This document shows positions 1 to 8,992 of a stretch of DNA of 64,000 nucleotides, piece after piece. The first letter of the stretch is position 1, and each line of letters opens with the position of its first letter. Made by a program: the position numbers and the translations under genes. The notes beneath the pieces are model-generated. The model had not been told where the DNA came from. It searched no databases and was given only the letters and a program-made list of their open reading frames with translations. The DNA is from 62-47 sp051954235 (GTDB taxonomy: Bacteria > Pseudomonadota > Alphaproteobacteria > Rhizobiales > Xanthobacteraceae): assembly GCA_051954235.1 (NCBI GenBank), contig JBQCHY010000012.1, forward strand, positions 1 to 64,000. The letters run 5' to 3'.

Positions 1-122
1 TTTTTTGTTTTTTTGTTTTTGAGCCAGCTACGCCCCCGCCGGCCGGCCGGGGCGGGGGGTGTGGGGGGGGGGGGCGGCGGTGCCGGGGCGCGCCCCCCCA
101 CGATCATCGTTGAGGCTGTAAT
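1..122. other. Low-complexity contig-end-like sequence
   Basis: Runs of T, then long runs of C and G, with no coding potential and a composition unlike the rest of the window. It resembles a poor-quality contig end rather than a biological element. I see no gene in it. Confidence 0.6.
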
Positions 123-155
123 CCCTCACCCCAACCCTCTCCCAACGGGAGAGGG
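123..155. repeat. Partial copy of the CCCTCTCCC/GGGAGAGGG repeat family
   Basis: Contains the arms CCCTCTCCC and GGGAGAGGG around a short AAC loop, preceded by CCCTCACCCC. The same family recurs at 10346-10488, 31344-31379 and 32812-32941. The copy is cut short by the odd sequence at the window start. Confidence 0.6.
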
Positions 156-200
156 AGCGCGCATCACTCCGCAATAAAACACAATGCCACAAACAAAACA

Positions 201-230
201 AAGGCCCCGCGTCGATGAACGCGGGGCCTT
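201..230 (-). terminator. Rho-independent terminator of the first liv operon
   Basis: A perfect 12-bp stem (AAGGCCCCGCGT / ACGCGGGGCCTT) with a 6-base loop lies 26 bases beyond the livF stop. On the minus strand it is followed by a T-rich tract (TGTTTTGTTTGTGG), as expected for an intrinsic terminator. It closes the operon that runs leftward from 5212. Confidence 0.85.
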
Positions 231-255
231 GAGACGTCGCGAATGTGTGGTGCGA

Positions 256-954
256 TTACACGCCGAGATAGCGTTGCAGGATTTCGGGCTGCGCCTTCAA
301 TTCCTTCGCCGGCCCTTCGTGAACGATGTGGCCGTTGTTGACGATGTAGACCCGGTCGGACAGAGCCAGCGTTGCCGCGAGGTTTTGCTCGACGAGCAGG
401 ATGGTCTGGCCGGCGGCGGCGAGTTCGCGGCAGGCGTTGACCAGATCGCGCACGATAACCGGAGCGAGGCCTTCGAACGGCTCGTCCAGCAGCACGATCT
501 TGGGATCGCGGATCAGTGCGCGGGCGATCGCCAGCATTTGCTGCTCGCCGCCGGACAGATCGGTGCCGCGGCTGCCGCGACGTTCCTTCAGGCGCGGGAA
601 CATGGTGTAGATCCGATCCAGCGACCATTTGCTCTTCGCCGTCAGCCCGGCGAGGACCAGGTTTTCTTCGACATTGAGACTGCCGAAGACGCGCCGTTCT
701 TCATGGACCAGTTGCATGCCGCGCTGGGCGATGGCGTAGCTTGGCTTGCCGGCAAGCTGTTCGCCGTCGAGCATGATCGAGCCGGCGCGCGGCTTCACCA
801 CGCCCATCAGGCTTTTCAGCGTGGTGCTCTTGCCGGCGCCGTTGCGGCCGAGCAGCGCCACCACCTCGTTCTTTTCGACCTTGAGGCCGACGTCGAACAG
901 GATATGCGAGTCGCCGTAATACGAGTTCAGTCCGTTTACTTCGAGCAAGCTCAT
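256..954 (-). CDS. livF: Branched-chain amino acid-type ABC transporter ATPase LivF
   Basis: 232 residues, normal for LivF. Walker A GRNGAGKST is at residues 36-44, the ABC signature LSGGEQQ at 133-139 and Walker B IVLLDEP at 153-159. It is one of the two cytoplasmic ATPases that power uptake through the LivH/LivM permease. The start ATG overlaps the stop of the preceding livM-livG fusion by four bases (ATGA), so the two are translationally coupled. It is the last gene of the operon SBP-livH-livMG-livF. The substrate is unknown; this family also handles amides, urea and aromatic acids. Confidence 0.93.
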   Translation of the reverse strand: MSLLEVNGLNSYYGDSHILFDVGLKVEKNEVVALLGRNGAGKSTTLKSLMGVVKPRAGSIMLDGEQLAGKPSYAIAQRGMQLVHEERRVFGSLNVEENLVLAGLTAKSKWSLDRIYTMFPRLKERRGSRGTDLSGGEQQMLAIARALIRDPKIVLLDEPFEGLAPVIVRDLVNACRELAAAGQTILLVEQNLAATLALSDRVYIVNNGHIVHEGPAKELKAQPEILQRYLGV

Positions 955-2807
955 TGTTCGAGCACTCCACCGAGATAGGCTTCCTGCACGATCGGGTTGC
1001 CTTTGATTTCTTCCGGGGTGCCTTCGACCAGAAGGCGGCCTTCTTGCAGCACGGTGACCTTCTCGACCAGTTCGAACAGCGCGTCCATGTCGTGATCGAT
1101 GATGATCATGGTGCGGCCCTGGCTGATCGAGCGAAGCAGCTTGACGGTCTCGACACGCTCGCGTGGGCTCATGCCGGCGAGCGGTTCGTCCAGCAGCAGC
1201 AGGCTCGGCGAGTTGGCCAGCGCCAGGCCGATCTCGAGGCGACGTTTCTCGCCGTAAGCGAGAACCGCGACCGGCGTATCGGCGCGCGCGGTCAGGTTGA
1301 CCATCGCCAGCGTCTGGTTGACCTGCTCGGTCACGCCCGGCACCTTGTCGATCCGCCGGAACATGTCGAGTTTGAACTTGCCGCGCACCGCCGCAAGCAC
1401 GGCGATGGTCACGTTCTCGCGAACCGTCAGGTTACTGAAGAGCTGATTGACCTGATAGCTCTTGGTCAGACCGAGCTGGCAAACATCGGTGACGCTCTGG
1501 CCGGTGATGTCGTTGCCCTCGAACACGATCTTGCCGGAGGTCGGCGGCACTTCGCAGGTCAGCATCTTGAAGAATGTCGACTTGCCGGCGCCGTTCGGTC
1601 CGATGATGCCGCGCAGCTCGCCGTGATTGACCGTGAAGTTGATGTCGCTGTTGGCGGCGAGGCCGCCATAGCGCTTGGTCAGTCCGGTGGCTTGCAGGAT
1701 CGGCCCCTTGTAGCTGTCGCCCTCGCGGGCGCGCAGCGCCAGTTGCGGCGTACTGCTTGCCGAAGAAGACGGCTCGAGCGTGCCAGCCGCATCGGCGGCT
1801 TCCGCGGCTTCGGCGGCGGCTTCCCGTGCGGCTTTCTTGCCGGTTATCAAGTTGTAGAGATCGACGATGCCGCCGATGATGCCGCGCCGCAGGAAGCAGA
1901 CCAGCAGCACGAAGATCAGGCCGAGCACCAGCTTCCACGCGGCGCCGAGGCCGAGCGCCGCTTGCAGAAAGTCCTGCAGGAACAGCCAGATTGTCGCGCC
2001 GAGCAGCGGTCCGAACAGTGTGCCGGTGCCGCCGATCGCGGACATCATGACCAACTCGGCCGAGGTGTGGAACATGAAGGCGTCCGGCGGCATGAACGCC
2101 TGCATCACGCCGAGCAGGCCGCCGGCAAATCCGGCGTAGGCTGCGGCAATGACGAACGCGGTCAGTTTGTAGCCGTGAATGTTATGGCCGACGGCGGAGG
2201 CGCGTAACGGATTGTCGCGGATCGCGCGGAGTGCCGCGCCCACCGGCGAGCGGATGATGCGCAGCGCGATGACGATGCCGATGAAGTACCAGAAAGCGAG
2301 GAAGATGTAGAGCGACCAGCCGCTGGAGAAGGCGATTTTCGTGAAACCGAGATCGAAGGACGGGCTCGGCACGCCCGGCAGACCGTTCTCGCCACCGGTC
2401 CAATCCGCGAGCGGATTGAACTCGACGAAGTAGAACACCTCGCCGATCGCGACGGTGATCATGGCGAAATAGATGCCGGTGCGGCGAAGCGCGATCAGGC
2501 CGACCAGATAGCCGACCACGGCGGACGCGATCATGCCGAGGAACAGCGCGGTGACCACATGCGGAAAACCGGCCTGGGTCAGGAGATAGGCGGCGAAGAA
2601 CCCGCCGGTACCGTACAGTGCGGCTTGTCCGAACGACAACAGCCCAGTGAAGCCGAACAGGATGTCGAAGCCGATTCCGAACAGGCCCCACACCAGGATG
2701 CGGTTCACCGTATTCGGTGCGAAGCCGAGGTGCGGGAGAACGAAAGGCACGAGGATCAGGCCGATGGCCGTCAGCGTCTCGACCAGAAAACGACGTTGAT
2801 TGATCAT
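951..2807 (-). CDS. Fused LivM permease-LivG ATPase of an ABC importer
   Basis: 618 residues. The first ~330 form a LivM-type permease with many hydrophobic helices. A low-complexity Ala/Glu/Ser linker follows, then a LivG-type ATPase from about residue 365 (Walker A GPNGAGKST 403-411, signature LAYGEKR near 516, Walker B LLLLDEP 536-542). In most transporters these are two genes; fusion fixes a 1:1 permease:ATPase ratio for this half. The gene starts 13 bases after livH and overlaps livF by four bases. Sequence runs unbroken through the linker, so this is a true fusion and not a frameshift artefact. Confidence 0.92.
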   Translation of the reverse strand: MINQRRFLVETLTAIGLILVPFVLPHLGFAPNTVNRILVWGLFGIGFDILFGFTGLLSFGQAALYGTGGFFAAYLLTQAGFPHVVTALFLGMIASAVVGYLVGLIALRRTGIYFAMITVAIGEVFYFVEFNPLADWTGGENGLPGVPSPSFDLGFTKIAFSSGWSLYIFLAFWYFIGIVIALRIIRSPVGAALRAIRDNPLRASAVGHNIHGYKLTAFVIAAAYAGFAGGLLGVMQAFMPPDAFMFHTSAELVMMSAIGGTGTLFGPLLGATIWLFLQDFLQAALGLGAAWKLVLGLIFVLLVCFLRRGIIGGIVDLYNLITGKKAAREAAAEAAEAADAAGTLEPSSSASSTPQLALRAREGDSYKGPILQATGLTKRYGGLAANSDINFTVNHGELRGIIGPNGAGKSTFFKMLTCEVPPTSGKIVFEGNDITGQSVTDVCQLGLTKSYQVNQLFSNLTVRENVTIAVLAAVRGKFKLDMFRRIDKVPGVTEQVNQTLAMVNLTARADTPVAVLAYGEKRRLEIGLALANSPSLLLLDEPLAGMSPRERVETVKLLRSISQGRTMIIIDHDMDALFELVEKVTVLQEGRLLVEGTPEEIKGNPIVQEAYLGGVLEQ

Positions 2808-2820
2808 GATGTAACCGTTT

Positions 2821-3696
2821 CTATGCGCGGCTCTGCGAGCCCATCAGCCCATGCGGCCGCAGCACCAGCACCAGCGTCATTGCCGCGAACAGCATGACAT
2901 AGGCATAGCCGGGGTTGATCATTGAGGTGATACTGATGATTTCGCCAGCGATCAGGCCGCCGATGATCGCGCCCGGAAATGAACCGACGCCGCCGATCAC
3001 GACCACCACGAAGGTTTGCACCAGAATGGCGTCACCCATGTCAGGCGTCAGCGACACCACCGGCGCGTTGACAATGCCGGCGAAGCCCGCGGCCATCGCG
3101 CCGATGCCGAACACGATCATGAAGACGCGGTAAACGTTGATGCCGAGCGAGGAGACCATCACCGAGTCCTCGATGCCGGCGCGAACGATCATGCCGATGC
3201 GGGTTTTGTAAAGAATCAGGAAGAGGCCGAGCAGAGCCGCGGCAATGATCCCAACCAGTGCAAGTCGATAGGTCGGATAGAACATGAAGCCGAGCGAGGT
3301 GATGCCGGCCAGCACCTTGGGCGCTGGCACCGTCAACGACAAGCTGCCGAAGGTGAGACGCACCAGTTCGACCATGCACATGCCGATGCCGAAGGTCACC
3401 AGCAACTGATCCTCGTCGGGCCGGCTGTAGAAGTGGCGAATAATCACCAGCTCCATCACCAGGCCGACGACCATCACGAAAAGCGATCCGAAGATGATCG
3501 CGACGATGAACGAATCCGTGTAGGTATACGCGACATATCCGGCGTAACCGCCGAGCATGAACATCGCGCCGTGCGCGAGGTTGAGGACGCCGAGCGTCCC
3601 GTAGATGATCGTCAGGCCGGATGAGATCAGCGCCAGCAGCGCGCCGAGCACCAGCCCGTTGAACATTTGCGATATGAAATTGCCCCAGTTGATCAC
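2821..3696 (-). CDS. livH: ABC transporter inner-membrane permease LivH
   Basis: 291 residues, typical of LivH, with about eight hydrophobic segments and the family motif NLAHGAMFMLGGY near residue 40. It forms the membrane channel with the LivM part of the next gene. It lies 155 bases downstream of the binding-protein gene, behind a strong hairpin at 3812-3844. Confidence 0.92.
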   Translation of the reverse strand: MINWGNFISQMFNGLVLGALLALISSGLTIIYGTLGVLNLAHGAMFMLGGYAGYVAYTYTDSFIVAIIFGSLFVMVVGLVMELVIIRHFYSRPDEDQLLVTFGIGMCMVELVRLTFGSLSLTVPAPKVLAGITSLGFMFYPTYRLALVGIIAAALLGLFLILYKTRIGMIVRAGIEDSVMVSSLGINVYRVFMIVFGIGAMAAGFAGIVNAPVVSLTPDMGDAILVQTFVVVVIGGVGSFPGAIIGGLIAGEIISITSMINPGYAYVMLFAAMTLVLVLRPHGLMGSQSRA

Positions 3697-3811
3697 CGTC
3701 GACCTCGCGTACGGAATGAAAGAAGAGCGCGTTTCCCAGCAACCAAACCTGCCGCCAAACTCGAGGATGACGACCGGCCGACCAGGAAACGCGAATCAGT
3801 ATTGAAGCCGT

Positions 3812-3844
3812 GGCGCACGATCCGATGCGAGCGGATCGTGCGCC
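3812..3844 (-). terminator. Intercistronic hairpin between binding protein and livH
   Basis: Perfect 13-bp stem (GGCGCACGATCCG / CGGATCGTGCGCC), 7-base loop, 6 bases after the stop of the binding-protein gene. No T-tract follows, so it more likely stabilises the upstream mRNA or attenuates transcription than terminates fully. This would let the periplasmic protein be made in excess. A similar hairpin sits at the same place in the second liv-type operon (58450-58482). Confidence 0.7.
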
Positions 3845-3850
3845 GTAGAC

Positions 3851-5212
3851 TTAGGTGTAGTCGCCGAGATTGCAGCCGAACGCGTCAGGCTTTTGCATCA
3901 GGCCTTCGCCGGGGACGATTTCGACGATGTCGTAGAAATCTTCCTTGTTCTTCATGTCAGCAGGCTTCTTGCCCTTGACGATGATGACCGGGCGCACGCA
4001 CTGGTGATCCTGCGGACGATAATAGACGTCGCCGAGCAGCGAGGGGATCTTCTCGCCCTTTTCCCAGGTCTTGATGATGTCCGGCGGATAGAAGCTGCCG
4101 GTCTCTTCGACCATGCGGGCCCAGTGCACGAAGCTGACGTAGCCGTTCTGGGCACCCCATTCCGGCTGGTAGCCGTACTTCTTGTTGAAGGCTTCGTTGA
4201 ACATCTTGGCCAGCGGATACTTGTCTTCCACGGTCCACCAGTAGTCGGTGGCGCAGTAGACATCGGCGAGCAGACCGCCGCCGACTTCGCGGGCCAGGAA
4301 CGGGATTTGGTACGGCACCGCCAGCTTCATCTTGTCGAAGATGCCGAACTGCTTCGCCTGCTGGATCGACAGCACGGCGTCATGGCCCCAGTTGACGTTG
4401 ATCAGCACTTCGGCGCCGGAGTTGGCAACGTTGAGCAGGTAGGACGAATAGTCCGGCGCGCCGAGCGGCGAAACCTGGTTGGTCACCGTGGTCCAGCCGG
4501 CAGTGGCGAGATAGTCCTGCATCGACTTGGTGACGGTGTGGCCGTAGGTGTAGTCCGGCGTGAGATAAGCGGCCTTCTTGTTCTTGCCGAACGCCTTCAC
4601 CAGCACCGGGCCGATCGCGGCTGCGGCAGTCTGGCCGAAGAAGTTCTGACGGAAGCCGTAACGCACGCAGTCCTTGCCGGTGGTGTCGTTGGAGCCGGAG
4701 ATGCCGGCGACATAGAGCACCTTCTCACGCTGCGCGAGCTTGTTGAGCGCGACCGCGACCGCCGACGAGGTCGAGCCGGTCATCAGCACGACCTTGTTCT
4801 CGGTGATGAAGCGCTGCTCCGCCTGCACGGCCTGGTTCGGCTTCGCCGCGGAGTCGGCGACCACCAGCTTCACTTCCTTGCCGAGCACGCCGCCCTTCTT
4901 GCTCTTCGGCGACATCTTCTGAACCAGTTCATGCCCTTCGTTGAGGTGCTGAACCGCCAGTTCCATGCCCTTGAGTTCGTCTTCGCCCTGCACGGCATAA
5001 GAGCCGGTGCGCGGCACGGCGGCGCCGATATAGATGGTGTTGCCGGACGAGCCGGCCGGATAGGTGCCGATCGGCGGATGATCGGCCGCATAAACCGGCA
5101 TCGAGAAACCGGGGATCAACACACCGCCGGCGAGGCCGGCGCCCGCTTGAAGCAGCGTGCGGCGCGACACCGCCGCCTTGAATTCCTGATCGCCTGTTAA
5201 GCGCTTTACCAT
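3851..5212 (-). CDS. Periplasmic substrate-binding protein of LivJ/amide type
   Basis: 453 residues. The N-terminus carries a twin-arginine-like signal (SRRTLLQ at 16-22, then a hydrophobic stretch, likely cleavage near residue 43). The rest matches the Leu/Ile/Val-binding superfamily: IYIGAAVPRTGSYAVQGED and later PDYTYGHTVTKSMQDYLA. Start supported by GGAGGA six bases upstream of the ATG. First gene of the operon with livH, livMG and livF. Ligand cannot be told from sequence; several family members bind amides, urea or aromatic acids. Confidence 0.88.
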   Translation of the reverse strand: MVKRLTGDQEFKAAVSRRTLLQAGAGLAGGVLIPGFSMPVYAADHPPIGTYPAGSSGNTIYIGAAVPRTGSYAVQGEDELKGMELAVQHLNEGHELVQKMSPKSKKGGVLGKEVKLVVADSAAKPNQAVQAEQRFITENKVVLMTGSTSSAVAVALNKLAQREKVLYVAGISGSNDTTGKDCVRYGFRQNFFGQTAAAAIGPVLVKAFGKNKKAAYLTPDYTYGHTVTKSMQDYLATAGWTTVTNQVSPLGAPDYSSYLLNVANSGAEVLINVNWGHDAVLSIQQAKQFGIFDKMKLAVPYQIPFLAREVGGGLLADVYCATDYWWTVEDKYPLAKMFNEAFNKKYGYQPEWGAQNGYVSFVHWARMVEETGSFYPPDIIKTWEKGEKIPSLLGDVYYRPQDHQCVRPVIIVKGKKPADMKNKEDFYDIVEIVPGEGLMQKPDAFGCNLGDYT

Positions 5213-5500
5213 GGGTCGTCCTCCGAAATATCTTTGTTGACGTCTGCCGATTGCAGTCAGCTCGAAATCAGAACGTCAGAAATCATGGATTGGCGTTGCC
5301 ACTTTGATTTCCGTGGTTCTTGGCTCCTTGGAGCCGTTCCGGGAGCGTTCTGTCAATTTCACTTTGGTCGAAATCGCGCCGCGCCGATATTAGAACAATG
5401 ACTAATAGGGCTGGCGGATCAGGAATTTAATTAACGCGCGACAGAGCGGATGCCTAACCCGAAAACCGTCATGCTCCACGAGGAGCCAGACCCGAATTTC

Positions 5501-5583
5501 CGTCATTGCGAGCGAAGCGAAGCAATCCAGCCTTGCGAGTTCAGCGCTGGATTGCTTCGTCGCTTGCGCTTCTCGCAATGACG
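5501..5583. repeat. Palindromic repeat, family CGTCATTGCGAG...CTCGCAATGACG
   Basis: Imperfect palindrome of about 83 bases with complementary ends and inner arms GAAGCAATCCAG / CTGGATTGCTTC. Other copies are at 19193-19273, 30207-30291, 31298-31411, 36254-36334 and 46947-47026, always between genes. The rest of the 5213-5607 gap shows only the upstream region of the binding-protein gene and nothing else I can name. Confidence 0.85.
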
Positions 5584-5607
5584 AAAATGAAGCTCTGACG
5601 GAGCGCG

Positions 5608-6666
5608 TTACGCGCGGGAGCGCACGCGCCGCAGCATCTGCTCGACATGCGCGATCGGCGTTTCCGGTGTGATGCCGTGGCCGAGATTGAAGATCAGCCG
5701 GCCGTCGGCGTAGCTCGCCAGCACATCGTCGACCGCGCGATCGAGCGTGTCGCCGCCGGCGATCAATGCGAGCGGATCGAGATTGCCTTGCACCGCAACA
5801 CGATTCTGAACGTGATCACGGACCAGTTTCGGTTCTGCGGTCCAGTCGATGCTGACGGCATCGACGCCGGTTTGCGCGACATAGGACGGCAGTTGCGCGC
5901 CGGCGCCGCGCGGAAAGCCGATGATCTTCGCATCCGGAACCGCCTTGCGAACGCCCTCGACGATGCGGCGCGTCGGCTCTACCGACCAGCGCTGGAATTC
6001 GCGCGGTGGCAGCACGCCGGCCCATGTGTCGAAGATTTGCAATGCGTTCGCGCCGGCGGCGAGTTGCTTGACGAGATAGCCGATCGAGGCCTCGACGAGT
6101 ACATCGATGATACGCGTGAACGCTTCGGGATGCCGATAGGCCAGCAGCCGCGCCGGCGCCTGATCCGGCGTGCCGCGTCCGGCGACCATGTAGGTCGCGA
6201 CCGTCCATGGTGCGCCGCAAAACCCAATCAATGCAACCGACGGATCGAGTTCGCGCCGCACCCGGCGCAACGCCTCGTAGGCCGGTGCGAGTGTCGTATC
6301 GTCGGCCTGCGCTTTGAGTGTCGTGATCAATTCCGGCGTGTCGAGCGGATCGAGCCGCGGTCCTTCGCCGGCCTCAAAGCGAACGGAGCGGCCGAGCGCG
6401 TGCGGAATCACCAGAATGTCGGAGAAGATGATCGCCGCATCGAACTTGAAGCGGCGGATCGGTTGCAGCGTCACTTCGGCGGCATAGTCCGGCGTGAAGC
6501 AGAGATCGAGGAAGCTGCCGGCCTTGGCGCGCAGTTCGCGATATTCCGGCAGGTAACGTCCCGCCTGCCGCATCATCCAGATCGGCGGCACGCTTTGGCG
6601 ATGGCCGCGCAGCACCTCCATGAAGGGTTGCGCCACGGTCGTTGCGGTCGAAGACGAGTTTGCCAA
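5608..6666 (-). CDS. hemE: Uroporphyrinogen decarboxylase
   Basis: Converts uroporphyrinogen III to coproporphyrinogen III in haem synthesis, in the cytoplasm. Family signature MMRQAGRYLPEYR is at residues 31-43, and the catalytic aspartate is Asp83 in IIFSDILVIP. The open frame extends to 6786, but the extra 40 residues are translated from an intergenic repeat. The TTG at 6666 is chosen because AAGGA lies eight bases upstream and gives 352 residues, the normal length. It is not adjacent to other haem genes. Confidence 0.92.
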   Translation of the reverse strand: MANSSSTATTVAQPFMEVLRGHRQSVPPIWMMRQAGRYLPEYRELRAKAGSFLDLCFTPDYAAEVTLQPIRRFKFDAAIIFSDILVIPHALGRSVRFEAGEGPRLDPLDTPELITTLKAQADDTTLAPAYEALRRVRRELDPSVALIGFCGAPWTVATYMVAGRGTPDQAPARLLAYRHPEAFTRIIDVLVEASIGYLVKQLAAGANALQIFDTWAGVLPPREFQRWSVEPTRRIVEGVRKAVPDAKIIGFPRGAGAQLPSYVAQTGVDAVSIDWTAEPKLVRDHVQNRVAVQGNLDPLALIAGGDTLDRAVDDVLASYADGRLIFNLGHGITPETPIAHVEQMLRRVRSRA

Positions 6667-6727
6667 AGCGGCGATCCTTGCGGTTTCGAGGGCGATGTCG
6701 GCGGCCAGCAGACTCTCGAAGCCTGCT

Positions 6728-6853
6728 CTGTGCCCCGGACGCGATGCGGCATGAAATGCCGCTTCGCAGAGCCGGGGCCGTTCCAACGACTGTGTTCGCG
6801 ATGGTCCCGGTTCTGCGACGCAGCGTTACACGCTGCATCGCGCCCGGGACACA
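6728..6853. repeat. Palindromic repeat, family CCCCGGACGCGATGC...CGCCCGGGACAC
   Basis: Repeat with nested inverted arms between hemE and ptrB. A second copy is at 36361-36485. It overlaps the spurious N-terminal extension of the hemE frame. Confidence 0.65.
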
Positions 6854-6870
6854 AGTTTTCAAGCCGCCCG

Positions 6871-8976
6871 TCAGACCACATCGGCCTTGGTGGCGAGGCC
6901 GACCGCCCATAGCGCGAAGGCATAGACTACGGCAACCTCATCGAGCCGATCGAAACGGCCCGACGCACCGCCATGGCCCGCGCCCATGTTGGTGCGTAAC
7001 AGCACCGGCCCGCCGCCGTGCATGGTGGCGCGCAGCCTTGCCACCCATTTCGCCGGTTCCCAATAGGTGACGCGCGGATCGGTGAGACCGCCCATGGCGA
7101 GGATCGCCGGATAGTCCTTCGCCGCGACATTCTCGTAAGGCGAGTAGGACAGAATGGAGCGGAACGCCGCCTCGTCGGTAACGGGGTTGCCCCACTCCGG
7201 CCATTCCGGTGGCGTCAGCGGCAGCGTATCGTCGCGCATGGTGTTGAGCACGTCGACGAATGGCACCTCGGCGACGATGCCGGCGAACAGATCGCCGGCG
7301 CGATTGGCGACCGCGCCCATCAGCATGCCGCCGGCGCTGCCGCCATGGCCGACAATGCGCTTGGCCGAGGTGTATTTCGCATCGATCAGTGCACGCGCGC
7401 TTGCGGCGAAATCATCGAAGGTGTTCGGCTTCTTCTCGCGCTTGCCGTCGAGATACCAGCCCCAGCCCTTGTCGGAGCCGCCGCGAATATGCGCGATGGC
7501 ATAGACGAAGCCGCGGTCGACCAGCGACAGCCGGTTGGTCGAGAACGACGCCGGGATGGCGTGGCCGTAGGAGCCGTAGCCGTACAGCAACAGCGGCGCG
7601 CTGCCGTCGAGCTTCGCATCCTTCCGATGCAGCAGCGACACCGGCACCTGTGCGCCGTCGTGCGCAGCCGCCATGATGCGCGTGGTGACGTAGTCGGCCG
7701 GGTTGTGGCCCGAGGGCACGTCCTGCCGTTTGCGCAGCACGCGTTCGCGGCTGACCATGTCGTAGTCGTAGACTTCCGACGGCGTCGTCATCGACGAATA
7801 GGAGAAGCGCAGGTTGGTGGTATCGAATTCGTAGCCGCCATGCGTATCAAGCGAATACGCAGCCTCGTCGAAGGCGATGCTGTGTTCGCTGCCGGAGGTC
7901 AAGTCGCGGATGACGATGCTCGGCAATGCATTGGCGCGTTCCAGCCGCACCAGATGGCGCGCGTACAACTCGAAGTCGATCAGGTAGACACCCGGACGAT
8001 ATGCAATGAGATCGCGCCAGTTGTCGCGCGACGGCGAGGCCAGCGGCGCTGTGACGATCTTGAAATCGATGGCGTCGTCGGCATTGGTGAGGATGAATAG
8101 TTCGTTGCCGCGATCGGCAAGCGAATACTGCACGCCATCTTCACGCGCAGCGACAAGGCGCGGCGGTGCGTCGGGGTTGGCAAGGTCGAGCAGCCACTGT
8201 TCCGAAGTTTCGTGATCGCCGCCGGCGATCACGCCGAAACGGCCGCTGGCGCTCTCATGAATGTGGGTGAACCAGCCGGAGTCTTTCTCTTCGTAGACGA
8301 GTTTATCGTCCGCCTGTGGTGTGCCGAGCCGGTGCAGGAAGACCTGCATCGGCCGATGATTGTCGTCGAGCTTGACGTAGAAGAAGGAGCGCGAGTCCTT
8401 GCACCACACCACGCCGCCATCGGTCTGCTCGAGGATGTCGGGAAGGTCCTGTCCGGTCGCCCAGTCGCGCACGCGGATCGTAAAATATTCCGAGCCGCGC
8501 GTGTCGGCGCTCCATGCTTCCAGCGTGTGATCCCAGCAATGGCTGGCGTCGCCGAAGTTGAAGTAATCGGTGTCCTTCGCCAGCGCATCGCCGTCGAGAA
8601 CGACTTCCTCCTTGCCGCCGTCGCGCGGCGTACGCACGAAGATCGCGTGCTGGCCGCCTTCGCGATATTTGCGGAAATAGGCGAACGGTCCATCCTTCGA
8701 CGGCACGCTGGAATCGTCCTCCTTGATGCGGCCGCGCATTTCCTTGACGAGGCGGCGTTGCAGGTCGCTCGTGCCGCCGAGCACGCTTTCGGTAAAAGCA
8801 TTCTCGGCGTCGAGATAGGCGCGGATATCTGCGGGCAGGACGGTGGGGTCGTGCAGCACCTCCTGCCAGTTGTCGGCCTTCAGCCAGGCGTAGTCATCGG
8901 TCAGCGTCGTGCCATGCAAGGTGACGGATTGCGGCCGCTTGTCGGCGACGGGAGCTTTGGTCGTGGTGTCGTTCAT
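6871..8976 (-). CDS. ptrB: Oligopeptidase B (S9 prolyl-oligopeptidase family)
   Basis: 701 residues, usual length for oligopeptidase B, which cleaves short peptides after Lys/Arg. An N-terminal beta-propeller half is followed by an alpha/beta-hydrolase half. The catalytic triad is readable: Ser547 in GGSAGG, Asp633 in GLTDPRV, His668 in GAGHGG. No signal peptide, so cytoplasmic. It sits 16 bases downstream of the class V aminotransferase and may share its transcript. Confidence 0.9.
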   Translation of the reverse strand: MNDTTTKAPVADKRPQSVTLHGTTLTDDYAWLKADNWQEVLHDPTVLPADIRAYLDAENAFTESVLGGTSDLQRRLVKEMRGRIKEDDSSVPSKDGPFAYFRKYREGGQHAIFVRTPRDGGKEEVVLDGDALAKDTDYFNFGDASHCWDHTLEAWSADTRGSEYFTIRVRDWATGQDLPDILEQTDGGVVWCKDSRSFFYVKLDDNHRPMQVFLHRLGTPQADDKLVYEEKDSGWFTHIHESASGRFGVIAGGDHETSEQWLLDLANPDAPPRLVAAREDGVQYSLADRGNELFILTNADDAIDFKIVTAPLASPSRDNWRDLIAYRPGVYLIDFELYARHLVRLERANALPSIVIRDLTSGSEHSIAFDEAAYSLDTHGGYEFDTTNLRFSYSSMTTPSEVYDYDMVSRERVLRKRQDVPSGHNPADYVTTRIMAAAHDGAQVPVSLLHRKDAKLDGSAPLLLYGYGSYGHAIPASFSTNRLSLVDRGFVYAIAHIRGGSDKGWGWYLDGKREKKPNTFDDFAASARALIDAKYTSAKRIVGHGGSAGGMLMGAVANRAGDLFAGIVAEVPFVDVLNTMRDDTLPLTPPEWPEWGNPVTDEAAFRSILSYSPYENVAAKDYPAILAMGGLTDPRVTYWEPAKWVARLRATMHGGGPVLLRTNMGAGHGGASGRFDRLDEVAVVYAFALWAVGLATKADVV

Positions 8977-8992
8977 CGAATGATTTGCCTGT

